A DNA stretch of 19,420 nt from contig JAKITZ010000010.1 of NCBI GenBank assembly GCA_021647805.1, positions 1 through 19,420 of the forward strand, in the 5' to 3' direction. Of the stretch, positions 7,508-14,266 are shown one piece after another. A model generated the notes under the pieces. That model did not search any database. It saw nothing but the letters and a program-made list of their open reading frames with translations, and was not told the DNA's origin. A program made the position numbers and the translations under genes. Position 1 is the stretch's first letter; every line of letters starts with the position of its first letter. This DNA is from Robiginitomaculum sp. (GTDB lineage: Bacteria > Pseudomonadota > Alphaproteobacteria > Caulobacterales > Maricaulaceae).

Positions 7508-7736
7508 GTTCCTAATCGTGCCAGCCCTTGCACTCGTAAAATTGAATTGAAATGAGAGGTCTAATTCCCTTAAGCCCTTTTTTGGACTGTGCAACAATAT
7601 AACCGATCAGCGGTACGGTAGGATTGATTTAACGATTTAATCTCTAAAGTATTGATATGTTTAACATATATACCTACAGGTTTGCGTGTTTACCTGTCGC
7701 TATCCACGATATTCTTATTTTGCGCTATCGCCGTTC
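7508..7736. promoter_or_regulatory. Intergenic control region upstream of the GTA cluster
   Basis: This 229-base gap between the YcgN-like gene and the terminase holds no credible gene on either strand. It contains a 15-base palindrome (7655-7669, ATATGTT-T-AACATAT), an inverted repeat ACAGGT/ACCTGT (7676-7681 and 7692-7697, 10 bases apart), and two TTAA tetramers 4 bases apart (7629-7640). Any promoter driving the GTA operon leftward should lie here, unless the operon is read through from the upstream gene. I cannot assign a specific regulator. Confidence 0.5.
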
Positions 7737-8210
7737 TTAATCTCGCCGCGTCTCGCCCGGCCAATTTACAAGATGATCTTCAAGGTCTTCAAATTTAACA
7801 CCAGTCTCGCAAATTGAACGATCTTGCACCGACATTCCGGCCAGATGTATGGTGTTCCTGTCACCGCTAATCAGATAGTGCCAATCAAATAATGGCTTGC
7901 CCTCGGCGATCAAACGGTAAGCACAAGTATCAGGCATCCAATGCAATTTGGCCACATTGTCAGGCGACAAGGTTACACAATCGGGAACATTGATGTTTCT
8001 GTTGGGATAATCATAACAATTGCAATTAGTTCGATCAAACAATTTACAGGCAACATTAGTAGTATGAACAATTCCGGTATCTTCATCTTCAAGGCGGATC
8101 ATACAGCATTTGCCACAACCGTCGCAAAGAGATTCCCATTGTTCTTTTGTCCAGTTGGACATTTCGGTAGTTTTCCAGAATTCTTTCATGGTTTGAGCTT
8201 TTACGTCCAT
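7737..8210 (-). CDS. YcgN/UPF0260-like cysteine cluster protein
   Basis: A 157-residue protein of the UPF0260 family (E. coli YcgN type), related to YkgJ-type putative zinc/iron-chelating proteins. The signature is WESLCDGCGKCC (Cys29, 32, 35, 36), followed by Cys55, NCNCYDYPNRN (Cys63, 65), PDCVTLSP (Cys78), WMPDTCAYRL (Cys96) and a late Cys134. The clustered cysteines imply metal or Fe-S binding. The biochemical role is not established. The ATG at 8210 is used, but an internal Met at 8189 (MKEFWKT) also resembles family starts. It is divergent from the penicillin-binding protein gene with only 53 bases between them. Confidence 0.88.
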   Translation of the reverse strand: MDVKAQTMKEFWKTTEMSNWTKEQWESLCDGCGKCCMIRLEDEDTGIVHTTNVACKLFDRTNCNCYDYPNRNINVPDCVTLSPDNVAKLHWMPDTCAYRLIAEGKPLFDWHYLISGDRNTIHLAGMSVQDRSICETGVKFEDLEDHLVNWPGETRRD

Positions 8211-8263
8211 AATTTAATCTACACTAGTCTTTTCGTGGTTAAATTTTTGGGTTACGCAAAGCA

Positions 8264-10216
8264 ATGAAGCCTTTTCGCGCTGACATATTACATAAAGACG
8301 ATCTCCAGAAAAATAAAAGCCGTAGCAAATGGTTATGGCTTACAATCATTGTTATGGTAATATTATTGTCCGTAGCGTTTTCAACGCAAAGGTATTTCTT
8401 TGGCAACATTCCAGAGTTACCGCAAGAAATTGATACTCTTTGGTCTGTAGGCAAACAGCCCTCATTCGTATTACTCGATATGAATAGCAAAGTATTGGCA
8501 AGACGCGGGCCACGCTATGGAAAAATAGTTATGGCGCAAGAAATGCCAAAACAATTATTGCAAGCATTTATCGCTATCGAGGATCAACGGTTTTACCAAC
8601 ATAATGGTGTCGATCAAAAAGGAATTTTCCGAGCTTTGATCTCCAATTTACGCGCCGGAGAAACCACGCAAGGCGGATCAACCATCACCCAGCAACTAAT
8701 CAAAAGATTATTACTCACTCCTGATCAGACTTTTAGGCGCAAATTTCAAGAAATTCTTTTGGCTAGAGAGCTGGAAAAACGTCTCAGTAAAAATGAAATT
8801 CTTAGCCTATACCTAAACCGGATCTATCTAGGTAATCGAGCTTATGGCGTAGTTGCGGCATCGGAACGCTATTTTAACAAACCTTTGGACAAACTAAGTT
8901 TGTCAGAAATTGCTATGCTAGCCGGCTTGCCAAAAGCTCCATCAAAATTCGCACCACATCTCAACCTTAAATTAGCCCAAGAACGAGCAAGTTTGGTTTT
9001 GCAAACCATGCAAGCACAAGGATATATTACTGCTGAGCAAATGCAAAAGGCAATTATTGCGCCGGCAACACCGGCTCCCCCATTAGATGAGCCAGATCAT
9101 GGATATATTTTTGATCTAGCAGTAGAAAAATCAGCAAGACTCACCGGCGGACGCATCCCTGATCTGGTAATTAAAACCACTATTGACCCGACAATACAAA
9201 CCTATGCAACGAACAGTATCCAAACAAAAATCAAACAAATTGGAGCCACGAGCGATGTAAGCCAAGCAGCGTTAATAGCTGTTGATAGCACTGGTGCAGT
9301 TCGGGCATTAGTCGGCGGGGTATCATACCAACAAAGTCAGTTTAACCGCGCCTTTAGTGCTAAGCGGCAACCGGGATCTGCCTTTAAGGCTTTTGTCTAT
9401 GCTGCGGCGTTAGAAGCTGGTTTTGTCCCATCAAGCATACGCCGTGATGAGCCGATAGAAATTGCCGGCTGGTCTCCCGGGAATTATAATGAGGGGTATC
9501 GGGGACGAGTTACAATTCGTGAGGCATTTAGGCGATCAATCAACACGGTATCAGCGCAAATTACTGATGATATTGGCGCAGATAAGGTAATAACTTTAGC
9601 AAAGCGATTTGGAATATCCGCCCCATTGCAACCATTACCTTCAATAGCGCTCGGCGCACAAGAAGTAACGCTTTGGGATTTAACGCAGGGCATTGCGGTT
9701 TTTGGTAATGACGGTCTATTACAGGAAAACTATCTGATAGAAGAAATTTCCACATCTTCTGGTAAAGTATTATTCACTCGTCCGCAGATCAGCCCGCAAC
9801 AAGTCTTTAAGCAAGAGCATGCAAGATCAATGACCAGCATGTTACAAGAAGTAGTATTGTACGGAACCGGGCGCGGAGCACAACTAAACGGTCGACAGGT
9901 GGCAGGGAAAACAGGCACTTCCCAGCAATGGCGCGACGCGTGGTTTATCGGCTTTACCGCGCAACTAACCACCGGCGTTTGGCTCGGGAATGATGACAAT
10001 ACTTCAATGAAGAAAATTACAGGCGGAAGCTTACCAGCCGCTATCTGGAAAGACTTTATGCAAAACGCACATAAGGGGTTGCAGCGTGAGCAGTTAAGCA
10101 CACCGCCACCGCAAATTTTATCGGAATCCGATGAAGGTTTGGCAAGCTTTTATAATGAGTTAACTGCCAAGTTTGAAGATCTGGAAACTATATATGCTAA
10201 AAAGCAATCACGTTGA
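8264..10216 (+). CDS. Class A penicillin-binding protein, PBP1A family
   Basis: A 650-residue bifunctional peptidoglycan synthase. A short cytoplasmic N-terminus and one membrane helix (about 22-40) anchor it. The glycosyltransferase (GT51) domain spans about 75-260, with catalytic Glu106 in EDQRF, the GGSTITQQ motif (138-145) and the LYLNRIYLGN block. The transpeptidase domain (about 335-610) has nucleophile Ser372 in SAFK (372-375), SIN (425-427) and KTG (549-551). It is compact: PBP1A proteins are often near 800 residues with an extra OB-like insertion between the domains, which seems absent here. No strong ribosome binding site is seen before the ATG, so start confidence is moderate. The gene stands alone before a secreted PAN-domain protein. 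Confidence 0.94.
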   Translation: MKPFRADILHKDDLQKNKSRSKWLWLTIIVMVILLSVAFSTQRYFFGNIPELPQEIDTLWSVGKQPSFVLLDMNSKVLARRGPRYGKIVMAQEMPKQLLQAFIAIEDQRFYQHNGVDQKGIFRALISNLRAGETTQGGSTITQQLIKRLLLTPDQTFRRKFQEILLARELEKRLSKNEILSLYLNRIYLGNRAYGVVAASERYFNKPLDKLSLSEIAMLAGLPKAPSKFAPHLNLKLAQERASLVLQTMQAQGYITAEQMQKAIIAPATPAPPLDEPDHGYIFDLAVEKSARLTGGRIPDLVIKTTIDPTIQTYATNSIQTKIKQIGATSDVSQAALIAVDSTGAVRALVGGVSYQQSQFNRAFSAKRQPGSAFKAFVYAAALEAGFVPSSIRRDEPIEIAGWSPGNYNEGYRGRVTIREAFRRSINTVSAQITDDIGADKVITLAKRFGISAPLQPLPSIALGAQEVTLWDLTQGIAVFGNDGLLQENYLIEEISTSSGKVLFTRPQISPQQVFKQEHARSMTSMLQEVVLYGTGRGAQLNGRQVAGKTGTSQQWRDAWFIGFTAQLTTGVWLGNDDNTSMKKITGGSLPAAIWKDFMQNAHKGLQREQLSTPPPQILSESDEGLASFYNELTAKFEDLETIYAKKQSR

Positions 10217-10268
10217 TTGTTTTTTAAGGGCTTTATTGGAATATCCCTAATATTATCGGAGATGTTTT

Positions 10269-10802
10269 ATGGTTCGTTTTAGTCTATTTTCTGGCATTGC
10301 GCTTGCATTGCTTTTGGCTGCATCGGCAGCTCATGCGCAAGTTTTAGAGCAAAACACCGAAAGATCTGGCGCCACTTATCAGCAGGTTTCGGTCGGCCAA
10401 GCCGGGGCTAATGCCTGCTGGTCACGCTGCGCCGCTGATCCGCAATGCAAGGCATGGACATGGCAACGCCCGGGAATTGCTGGCACGCAAGGCATGTGCT
10501 CGCTTAAAACTGCTGTTACCCCAGCAAGATATAGCCCATGTTGTGTATCAGGCATTTCCAAACGATTGGAACGCCAAATAGAGCTGGCTTTGCAAAAACC
10601 TGCCGCCAATACACCAACTAAAACTAAAGAAAACATACTAGCAAAAAGCCCGATACCTGCTAGATACCCAGCCAAACCAAGAGTTAATAAAGTCACGCGT
10701 TATTCATTACCTGCTCATCGAGCTGCCCGGCCATCAGTTAATAAAATAACTCCGCCTGTAACTAATAATCCAACCTCCGACATTCATCTAACCGGAGAGT
10801 AA
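10269..10802 (+). CDS. Secreted PAN/Apple-domain protein
   Basis: A 177-residue exported protein. The signal peptide is clear: a hydrophobic core at about 4-20 and a likely cleavage after AHA at residue 23. Residues about 28-100 form a PAN/Apple-like module (PAN_4 type) with six cysteines (50, 54, 60, 77, 91, 92) in the pattern CWSRCAADPQCKAWTW and GMCSLK. Such modules bind protein or carbohydrate. The C-terminal third is basic and Pro/Ala/Thr-rich, with a partial internal repeat (PRVNKVT and PSVNKIT) and no clear fold. A GGAG site lies 7 bases before the ATG. It sits 52 bases after the PBP gene and 9 before the DUF2336 gene. A periplasmic or envelope role is likely but unproven. Confidence 0.82.
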   Translation: MVRFSLFSGIALALLLAASAAHAQVLEQNTERSGATYQQVSVGQAGANACWSRCAADPQCKAWTWQRPGIAGTQGMCSLKTAVTPARYSPCCVSGISKRLERQIELALQKPAANTPTKTKENILAKSPIPARYPAKPRVNKVTRYSLPAHRAARPSVNKITPPVTNNPTSDIHLTGE

Positions 10803-10811
10803 GAACAATAA

Positions 10812-11909
10812 ATGAGTTCTACAGCTTCACTGAAAAAACTTACCGAGCTGGCTAGCGAGACCTCTTCCGAGCGGCGGCGCGAATTGCTGCGCGATGTCAC
10901 AGATTTATATTTCGCAAATCAAAACACCTGTTCAACCATTGAAAATGAACATTTCGATGAAATTTTGTGCCATGTTACCAGCGAGATGCAAACAGAAGTT
11001 CGCAAGGAAATGGCTCTAAAGTTTGCAAGCAAACCAAAAGCCCCGTTACAATTATTACGGCAATTAGCCAATGATGAAATTGACATTGCCGGCCCGGTTC
11101 TAAAACACTCTGCCATTTTACAAGACCAGCACTTACAAGAAATTATTACCAGCGGCAAACAACAACATATGCAGATGATCTCGACCAGAGAAACATTAAG
11201 CGCCGAAGTAACCAGCGATCTAGTAGAACACGCAAATGATCAAACTTTGGTGAAACTGGCCAGCAATAGTGGTGCCAGATTTAACCGCCAATCAATGCAA
11301 AAAATGGTATCAAAATCCGAAACCGTTACTGCATTGCAAGCTCCCTTGGTTGAACATGAAGACCTTCCAGCTGACCTGATGAATGAAATGTATATGTTTG
11401 CGGAGAAGAAAGTCAGAGAACGAATACTGACACGCAATCAAGAGATTGATCCAAAAGTTTTGGAAGAAGCCCTGTCCAAAGTAAAAAATAAAACAATAGA
11501 CAAAACCGAACAACGGCCAGAAGGCTATCAAAAAGCCTGTTTCTTCATCGACGCCATACATGCAAAAGGCCAATTAGATGGAGTTGGCTTGATCAAGTTC
11601 GAACGAGCAAATGAAAGATTATCATTTACACTCGGCTTGGCGAAATTAGCCAATGTTGATTATGGAACTATTGACCGGGTTTTACAGCGCGATGACGTTG
11701 ATGCGCTGGCCTTGATATGTAGAGGCATTGGCTTTGATGCGGCAATGTTCGTAACAATCACTCTTCTTGTCAGCCGAAGTGCTGACAAAAACACCGGAAT
11801 TGCCGCTGATCTTCGCGAAGCTTATACATCAATTCCAGAAGATGCCGCAAAACGGACATTACGCTTTTGGCAGGTGCGACAAAAACTAGAGACAGCTCAA
11901 AGCGTATAA
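10812..11909 (+). CDS. DUF2336 domain-containing protein
   Basis: A 365-residue, soluble, mostly helical protein with no signal peptide. The N-terminal half shows helical, HEAT-like repeats, visible as similar blocks such as IAGPVLKHSAILQDQHLQEI, VTSDLVEHANDQTLVKLASN and TALQAPLVEHEDLPADLM. The C-terminal half (about 235-365) carries the rest of the DUF2336 region, including GLIKFERANERLSFTLGLAK and DRVLQRDDVDALALICRGIG. DUF2336 proteins are common in Alphaproteobacteria and have no established function. The gene follows the PAN-domain gene by 9 bases, which suggests co-transcription. The next gene, rpsD, has its own promoter. Confidence 0.85.
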   Translation: MSSTASLKKLTELASETSSERRRELLRDVTDLYFANQNTCSTIENEHFDEILCHVTSEMQTEVRKEMALKFASKPKAPLQLLRQLANDEIDIAGPVLKHSAILQDQHLQEIITSGKQQHMQMISTRETLSAEVTSDLVEHANDQTLVKLASNSGARFNRQSMQKMVSKSETVTALQAPLVEHEDLPADLMNEMYMFAEKKVRERILTRNQEIDPKVLEEALSKVKNKTIDKTEQRPEGYQKACFFIDAIHAKGQLDGVGLIKFERANERLSFTLGLAKLANVDYGTIDRVLQRDDVDALALICRGIGFDAAMFVTITLLVSRSADKNTGIAADLREAYTSIPEDAAKRTLRFWQVRQKLETAQSV

Positions 11910-11913
11910 GTGC

Positions 11914-11941
11914 TTGACAGTTCAACTTTCATCGCTAAATT
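11914..11941 (+). promoter_or_regulatory. Sigma-70-type promoter for rpsD
   Basis: A consensus -35 (TTGACA, 11914-11919) and a -10 like TAAATT (11936-11941), separated by 16 bases, begin 5 bases after the DUF2336 stop codon. This gives a leader of about 115-120 bases before rpsD. It is the best promoter match I can see in the window. Confidence 0.7.
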
Positions 11942-11978
11942 CCGCCAAACTTCTGATAAAATAATACTTTAAAGAAGA

Positions 11979-12010
11979 ATTACGGGTTGTCGCAAAACCG
12001 CCGTTGTAAT
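11979..12010 (+). promoter_or_regulatory. Structured rpsD leader hairpin, possible S4 autoregulatory site
   Basis: In the rpsD 5' leader, ATTAC (11979-11983) can pair with GTAAT (12006-12010). Inner pairs ACGG/CCGT and GTT/AAC are possible with small bulges. In several bacteria S4 represses its own mRNA by binding such leaders. No exact known element is recognised, so the function is an inference. Confidence 0.35.
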
Positions 12011-12065
12011 CGTAGTCCAAATAATTAGGGCTGCCGGTTTGTGTCATGTAAGAAGAGAGACAGGT

Positions 12066-12680
12066 ATGACTAAACGTCACAGCCAGAAATACAAAATTGA
12101 CCGCCGCATGGGCGAAAACATTTGGGGTCGCCCAAAAAGCCCAGTTAATAAAAGATCTTATGGCCCTGGTGAACACGGTCAACGCCGCAAAGGCAAAACC
12201 TCTGATTTTGGTCTACAATTACGTGCTAAACAAAAACTAAAAGGATATTACGGCAATATCACTGAAAAGCAGTTCCGCCGTATCTACTCTGATGCCCAAC
12301 GATTTAAGGGCAATACAGCCGAGAACCTAATTGGTCTATTAGAATCGCGCCTTGATACCATGGTGTATCGCGCCAAATTCGTACCAACTGTTTTTGCCGC
12401 ACGGCAATTCGTCAATCACGGCCATGTTACGGTCAATGGTCGCAAAGTAAATATTCCTAGTTATCGCTGTAAAGCTGGTGATGTCATTCAAATTCGTGAA
12501 AAATCACGTTCTATGGCTTTAGTGCTTGAAGCTCTTGAAAGCCCAGAACGGGATTTGCCTGATTATGTAGAAGTAGACGGTAAATCTATGAGCGCCACCT
12601 ATTTGCGTGTTCCAGAATTTGCCGATGTACCTTATCCGGTACGTATGGAACCAAACTTGGTTATCGAATTCTATTCATAA
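12066..12680 (+). CDS. rpsD: 30S ribosomal protein S4
   Basis: A 204-residue primary 16S rRNA-binding protein that nucleates small-subunit assembly. The N-terminus MTKRHSQKYKIDRRMGENIWG and the PVNKRSYGPGEHGQRRKGK stretch are characteristic of alphaproteobacterial S4. The S4 RNA-binding domain (about 94-157) includes ESRLDTMVYRAKF, ARQFVNHGHVTVNGRKVNIPS and RCKAGDVIQI. The frame is open upstream to a TTG at 12039, but the conserved start and usual length place the true start at this ATG, preceded by a purine-rich AAGAAGAGAG stretch. It has its own promoter and ends before a clear intrinsic terminator, so it appears monocistronic. Confidence 0.98.
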   Translation: MTKRHSQKYKIDRRMGENIWGRPKSPVNKRSYGPGEHGQRRKGKTSDFGLQLRAKQKLKGYYGNITEKQFRRIYSDAQRFKGNTAENLIGLLESRLDTMVYRAKFVPTVFAARQFVNHGHVTVNGRKVNIPSYRCKAGDVIQIREKSRSMALVLEALESPERDLPDYVEVDGKSMSATYLRVPEFADVPYPVRMEPNLVIEFYS

Positions 12681-12701
12681 AATCTGTTTGAAATTGATAC
12701 G

Positions 12702-12728
12702 AAAAAGGCCGCAAATGCGGCCTTTTTT
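12702..12728 (+). terminator. Intrinsic terminator after rpsD
   Basis: GGCCGC (12707-12712) pairs with GCGGCC (12717-12722) around an AAAT loop. The stem is flanked by a run of five A upstream and six T downstream that extend it. It lies 21 bases after the rpsD stop codon. The A/T symmetry means it could also stop transcription coming from the right. Confidence 0.93.
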
Positions 12729-12740
12729 ATTATACTCCAT

Positions 12741-12785
12741 CGACCCAAAAAGTGGGAACCGGTTTTTGGTTAAGTTGATGGGTCG
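12741..12785. repeat. Palindromic intergenic repeat (REP-like)
   Basis: Outer arms CGACCC (12741-12746) and GGGTCG (12780-12785) enclose inner arms CCAAAAA (12745-12751) and TTTTTGG (12763-12769). The inner part contains the palindrome AACCGGTT. The core, AAAAGTGGGAACCGGTTTT-like, resembles a short palindromic repeat that I recall as widespread in intergenic DNA of other Alphaproteobacteria. Only one copy is visible in this window, so its repeat status here is inferred. Confidence 0.55.
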
Positions 12786-12794
12786 CAAAGAGAA

Positions 12795-12837
12795 AGTATA
12801 CTAAAAATAGAGTTTAGTTCAGTATTTTTAGTATGCT
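12795..12837 (-). terminator. AT-rich hairpin downstream of grxD
   Basis: A 15-base inverted repeat (12795-12809 with 12823-12837, AGTATACTAAAAATA-like) has one G-T or mismatch position and a 13-base loop. It begins 11 bases after the grxD stop, between the convergent rpsD and grxD genes. There is no GC-rich stem or long U-tract, so it may act as a weak terminator or a 3' mRNA stabiliser for the pur-bolA-grxD operon. Confidence 0.55.
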
Positions 12838-12848
12838 TGACGAAATTA

Positions 12849-13184
12849 CTAATTAGCGATTTTTACGCCTTTTTCCTGCAACAAGGTTTTCAACTCGCCA
12901 CTTTCATACATTTCGCGCATAATATCACTACCGCCAACCAATTCCCCTTTAACATAAAGTTGCGGAATAGTCGGCCATTTTGCAAATTCTTTAATACCCT
13001 CGCGCACAGCCATGTCCTCAAGCACATTGACCGAATTAAACTCGACGCCAATTACATCAAGAATTTTTGTAGCCAATGATGAAAATCCACATTGCGGAAA
13101 CACTGGACTACCTTTCATATACAAAACCACATCATCTGCCTTTAGAGTCGACTTAATGTGATCGAATATTGCTTGGTCAGTCAT
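12849..13184 (-). CDS. grxD: Monothiol glutaredoxin, Grx4 family (CGFS type)
   Basis: A 111-residue glutaredoxin. The active site is Cys32 in FPQCGFS, with the conserved Lys24 in YMKGSP and the WPTIPQLYVKGELVGGSDI block that binds glutathione and contains the cis-proline. CGFS glutaredoxins hold a bridging [2Fe-2S] cluster with glutathione and pass Fe-S clusters to targets, often as complexes with BolA proteins. The ATG has an AAGGT site a few bases upstream. It is the last gene of the purC-to-grxD operon, 36 bases after the aldo/keto reductase gene, with bolA one gene away. This proximity supports a GrxD-BolA partnership. Confidence 0.97.
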   Translation of the reverse strand: MTDQAIFDHIKSTLKADDVVLYMKGSPVFPQCGFSSLATKILDVIGVEFNSVNVLEDMAVREGIKEFAKWPTIPQLYVKGELVGGSDIMREMYESGELKTLLQEKGVKIAN

Positions 13185-13220
13185 AATAGTTACCTTTCAA
13201 GGGTTTATTGTATGAAGCAT

Positions 13221-14012
13221 TTAAGAACTGTTCTTGTGTTCGTCAAGACAGTCCAGCCATTCTTGTAAGTGCCGTTTCTTGGTAGTAGAGCTTAACACCA
13301 TATCTACTTTTGCAAACTCCAACACCTGCTTTAATACTGTCATTGCTGATTGATTTTCTTGAATCGCCCCACCACGGCGTAAATACCGCGCCATGTGCCA
13401 CAGATCAGCAGGCCGTACAGACAGTTTCCACGGGTTTCTGGTATGCGCCAGCATTTCAATACCAATGACCTGCAAGCCTGCTTTCTTGGCAGCAAGGGCA
13501 CGTCTAAGGTTGTTACCTAATTGGCTAGGCCCCATGGCCAACATAGCCAAATCAAACGAACCTTTATTAGCAATAACAATATCCAGGATCTTCCCCTGCC
13601 CGGCAATGCCAAGCTTTAAGAACAGCCCTTTCGAGCGTAAATCTTCCAATGCCGCAACTAATTCAGGCTGCAATTCTATAGAAGAAATTCCATGCAAGAA
13701 CAAACAATCTACATGATCTGTTTTAAGACGCTCTAACGAGCGATGCAGACTATTGGAAATATTAGTTGGCGAAAAATCTCTTTTGCCTTGTTCGGTTAAT
13801 CCAGCCTTAGTGGAAATAAACATATTTTTACGTTTGTTTCTGGCAATTACTCTGCCTAATCGCTGCTCACCGCGACCGCCACCATAAGAAGGCCCTGTAT
13901 CAAAGAAACTAATACCACCGGCAAGAGCCTGCTCAATCAAGCTTTCCGTTTGCGCCGAAGAAACAACAGAGGAAGCAAGAGGCCCGGCAATGCCAAAACC
14001 CAACTTACCCAT
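13221..14012 (-). CDS. Aldo/keto reductase family protein
   Basis: A 263-residue (beta/alpha)8 oxidoreductase, NAD(P)H-dependent by family. The usual tetrad is visible: Asp38 and Tyr43 in FFDTGPSYGGG, Lys69 in STKAGL and His107 in LFLHG. The GRGEQRLG motif after the tyrosine is also typical. The end is shorter than many AKRs, and the late cofactor-binding stretch is represented by LSSTTKKRHLQEWL. The frame is open upstream to a TTG at 14033, 2 bases from the bolA stop. I prefer the ATG at 14012 because MGKLGFGIAGP matches family N-termini, although no strong ribosome binding site is seen. The substrate is unknown. It lies between bolA and grxD in one operon. Confidence 0.85.
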   Translation of the reverse strand: MGKLGFGIAGPLASSVVSSAQTESLIEQALAGGISFFDTGPSYGGGRGEQRLGRVIARNKRKNMFISTKAGLTEQGKRDFSPTNISNSLHRSLERLKTDHVDCLFLHGISSIELQPELVAALEDLRSKGLFLKLGIAGQGKILDIVIANKGSFDLAMLAMGPSQLGNNLRRALAAKKAGLQVIGIEMLAHTRNPWKLSVRPADLWHMARYLRRGGAIQENQSAMTVLKQVLEFAKVDMVLSSTTKKRHLQEWLDCLDEHKNSS

Positions 14013-14035
14013 ATCTGATGATTTGCCCGTCAAAG

Positions 14036-14266
14036 TTATTCTACCGCTGTTTCCAGTGCCAAGGCGTGTAATTCTCCGCCCATTTTACCTTGTAACGCTG
14101 CATATACCATTTGGTGTTGGCGGACACGTGAAAGTCCCGCGAATGCTGCTGAAACTACTCGTGCCTTATAATGATCACCATCTCCAGCTAAATCCTCAAT
14201 TTCAATTTTAGCATCGGGTATTGCAGCCTTAATCATATCTGTTATTTCATTTGCTGGCATTGGCAT
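14036..14266 (-). CDS. bolA: BolA family protein
   Basis: A 76-residue BolA/IbaG-type protein. It has the class II KH-like fold pattern, with AGDGDHYKARVVSAAFAGLSR (His32), then RVRQHQMVYAALQG and the conserved C-terminal His67 in GGELHALAL, a likely cluster ligand. BolA proteins bind CGFS glutaredoxins through a shared [2Fe-2S] cluster, and grxD lies downstream in the same operon. I place the start at 14266 because GGAG lies 7 bases upstream and MPMPANEITDMIK fits the family, not the longer open frame to 14320. The first 20 bases lie inside the end of purL, so translation is probably coupled. Whether it is the BolA1 or BolA2/IbaG subtype is not certain. Confidence 0.93.
   Translation of the reverse strand: MPMPANEITDMIKAAIPDAKIEIEDLAGDGDHYKARVVSAAFAGLSRVRQHQMVYAALQGKMGGELHALALETAVE

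Noticed and set aside
7629..7640. TTAA pair as a CtrA binding site
   Set aside because: The two TTAA halves are 4 bases apart, whereas the CtrA consensus has a 7-base spacer.
11922..12182. An 86-codon minus-strand open frame over the rpsD leader and start
   Set aside because: It overlaps the rpsD promoter, leader and conserved N-terminus, and shows no family resemblance.
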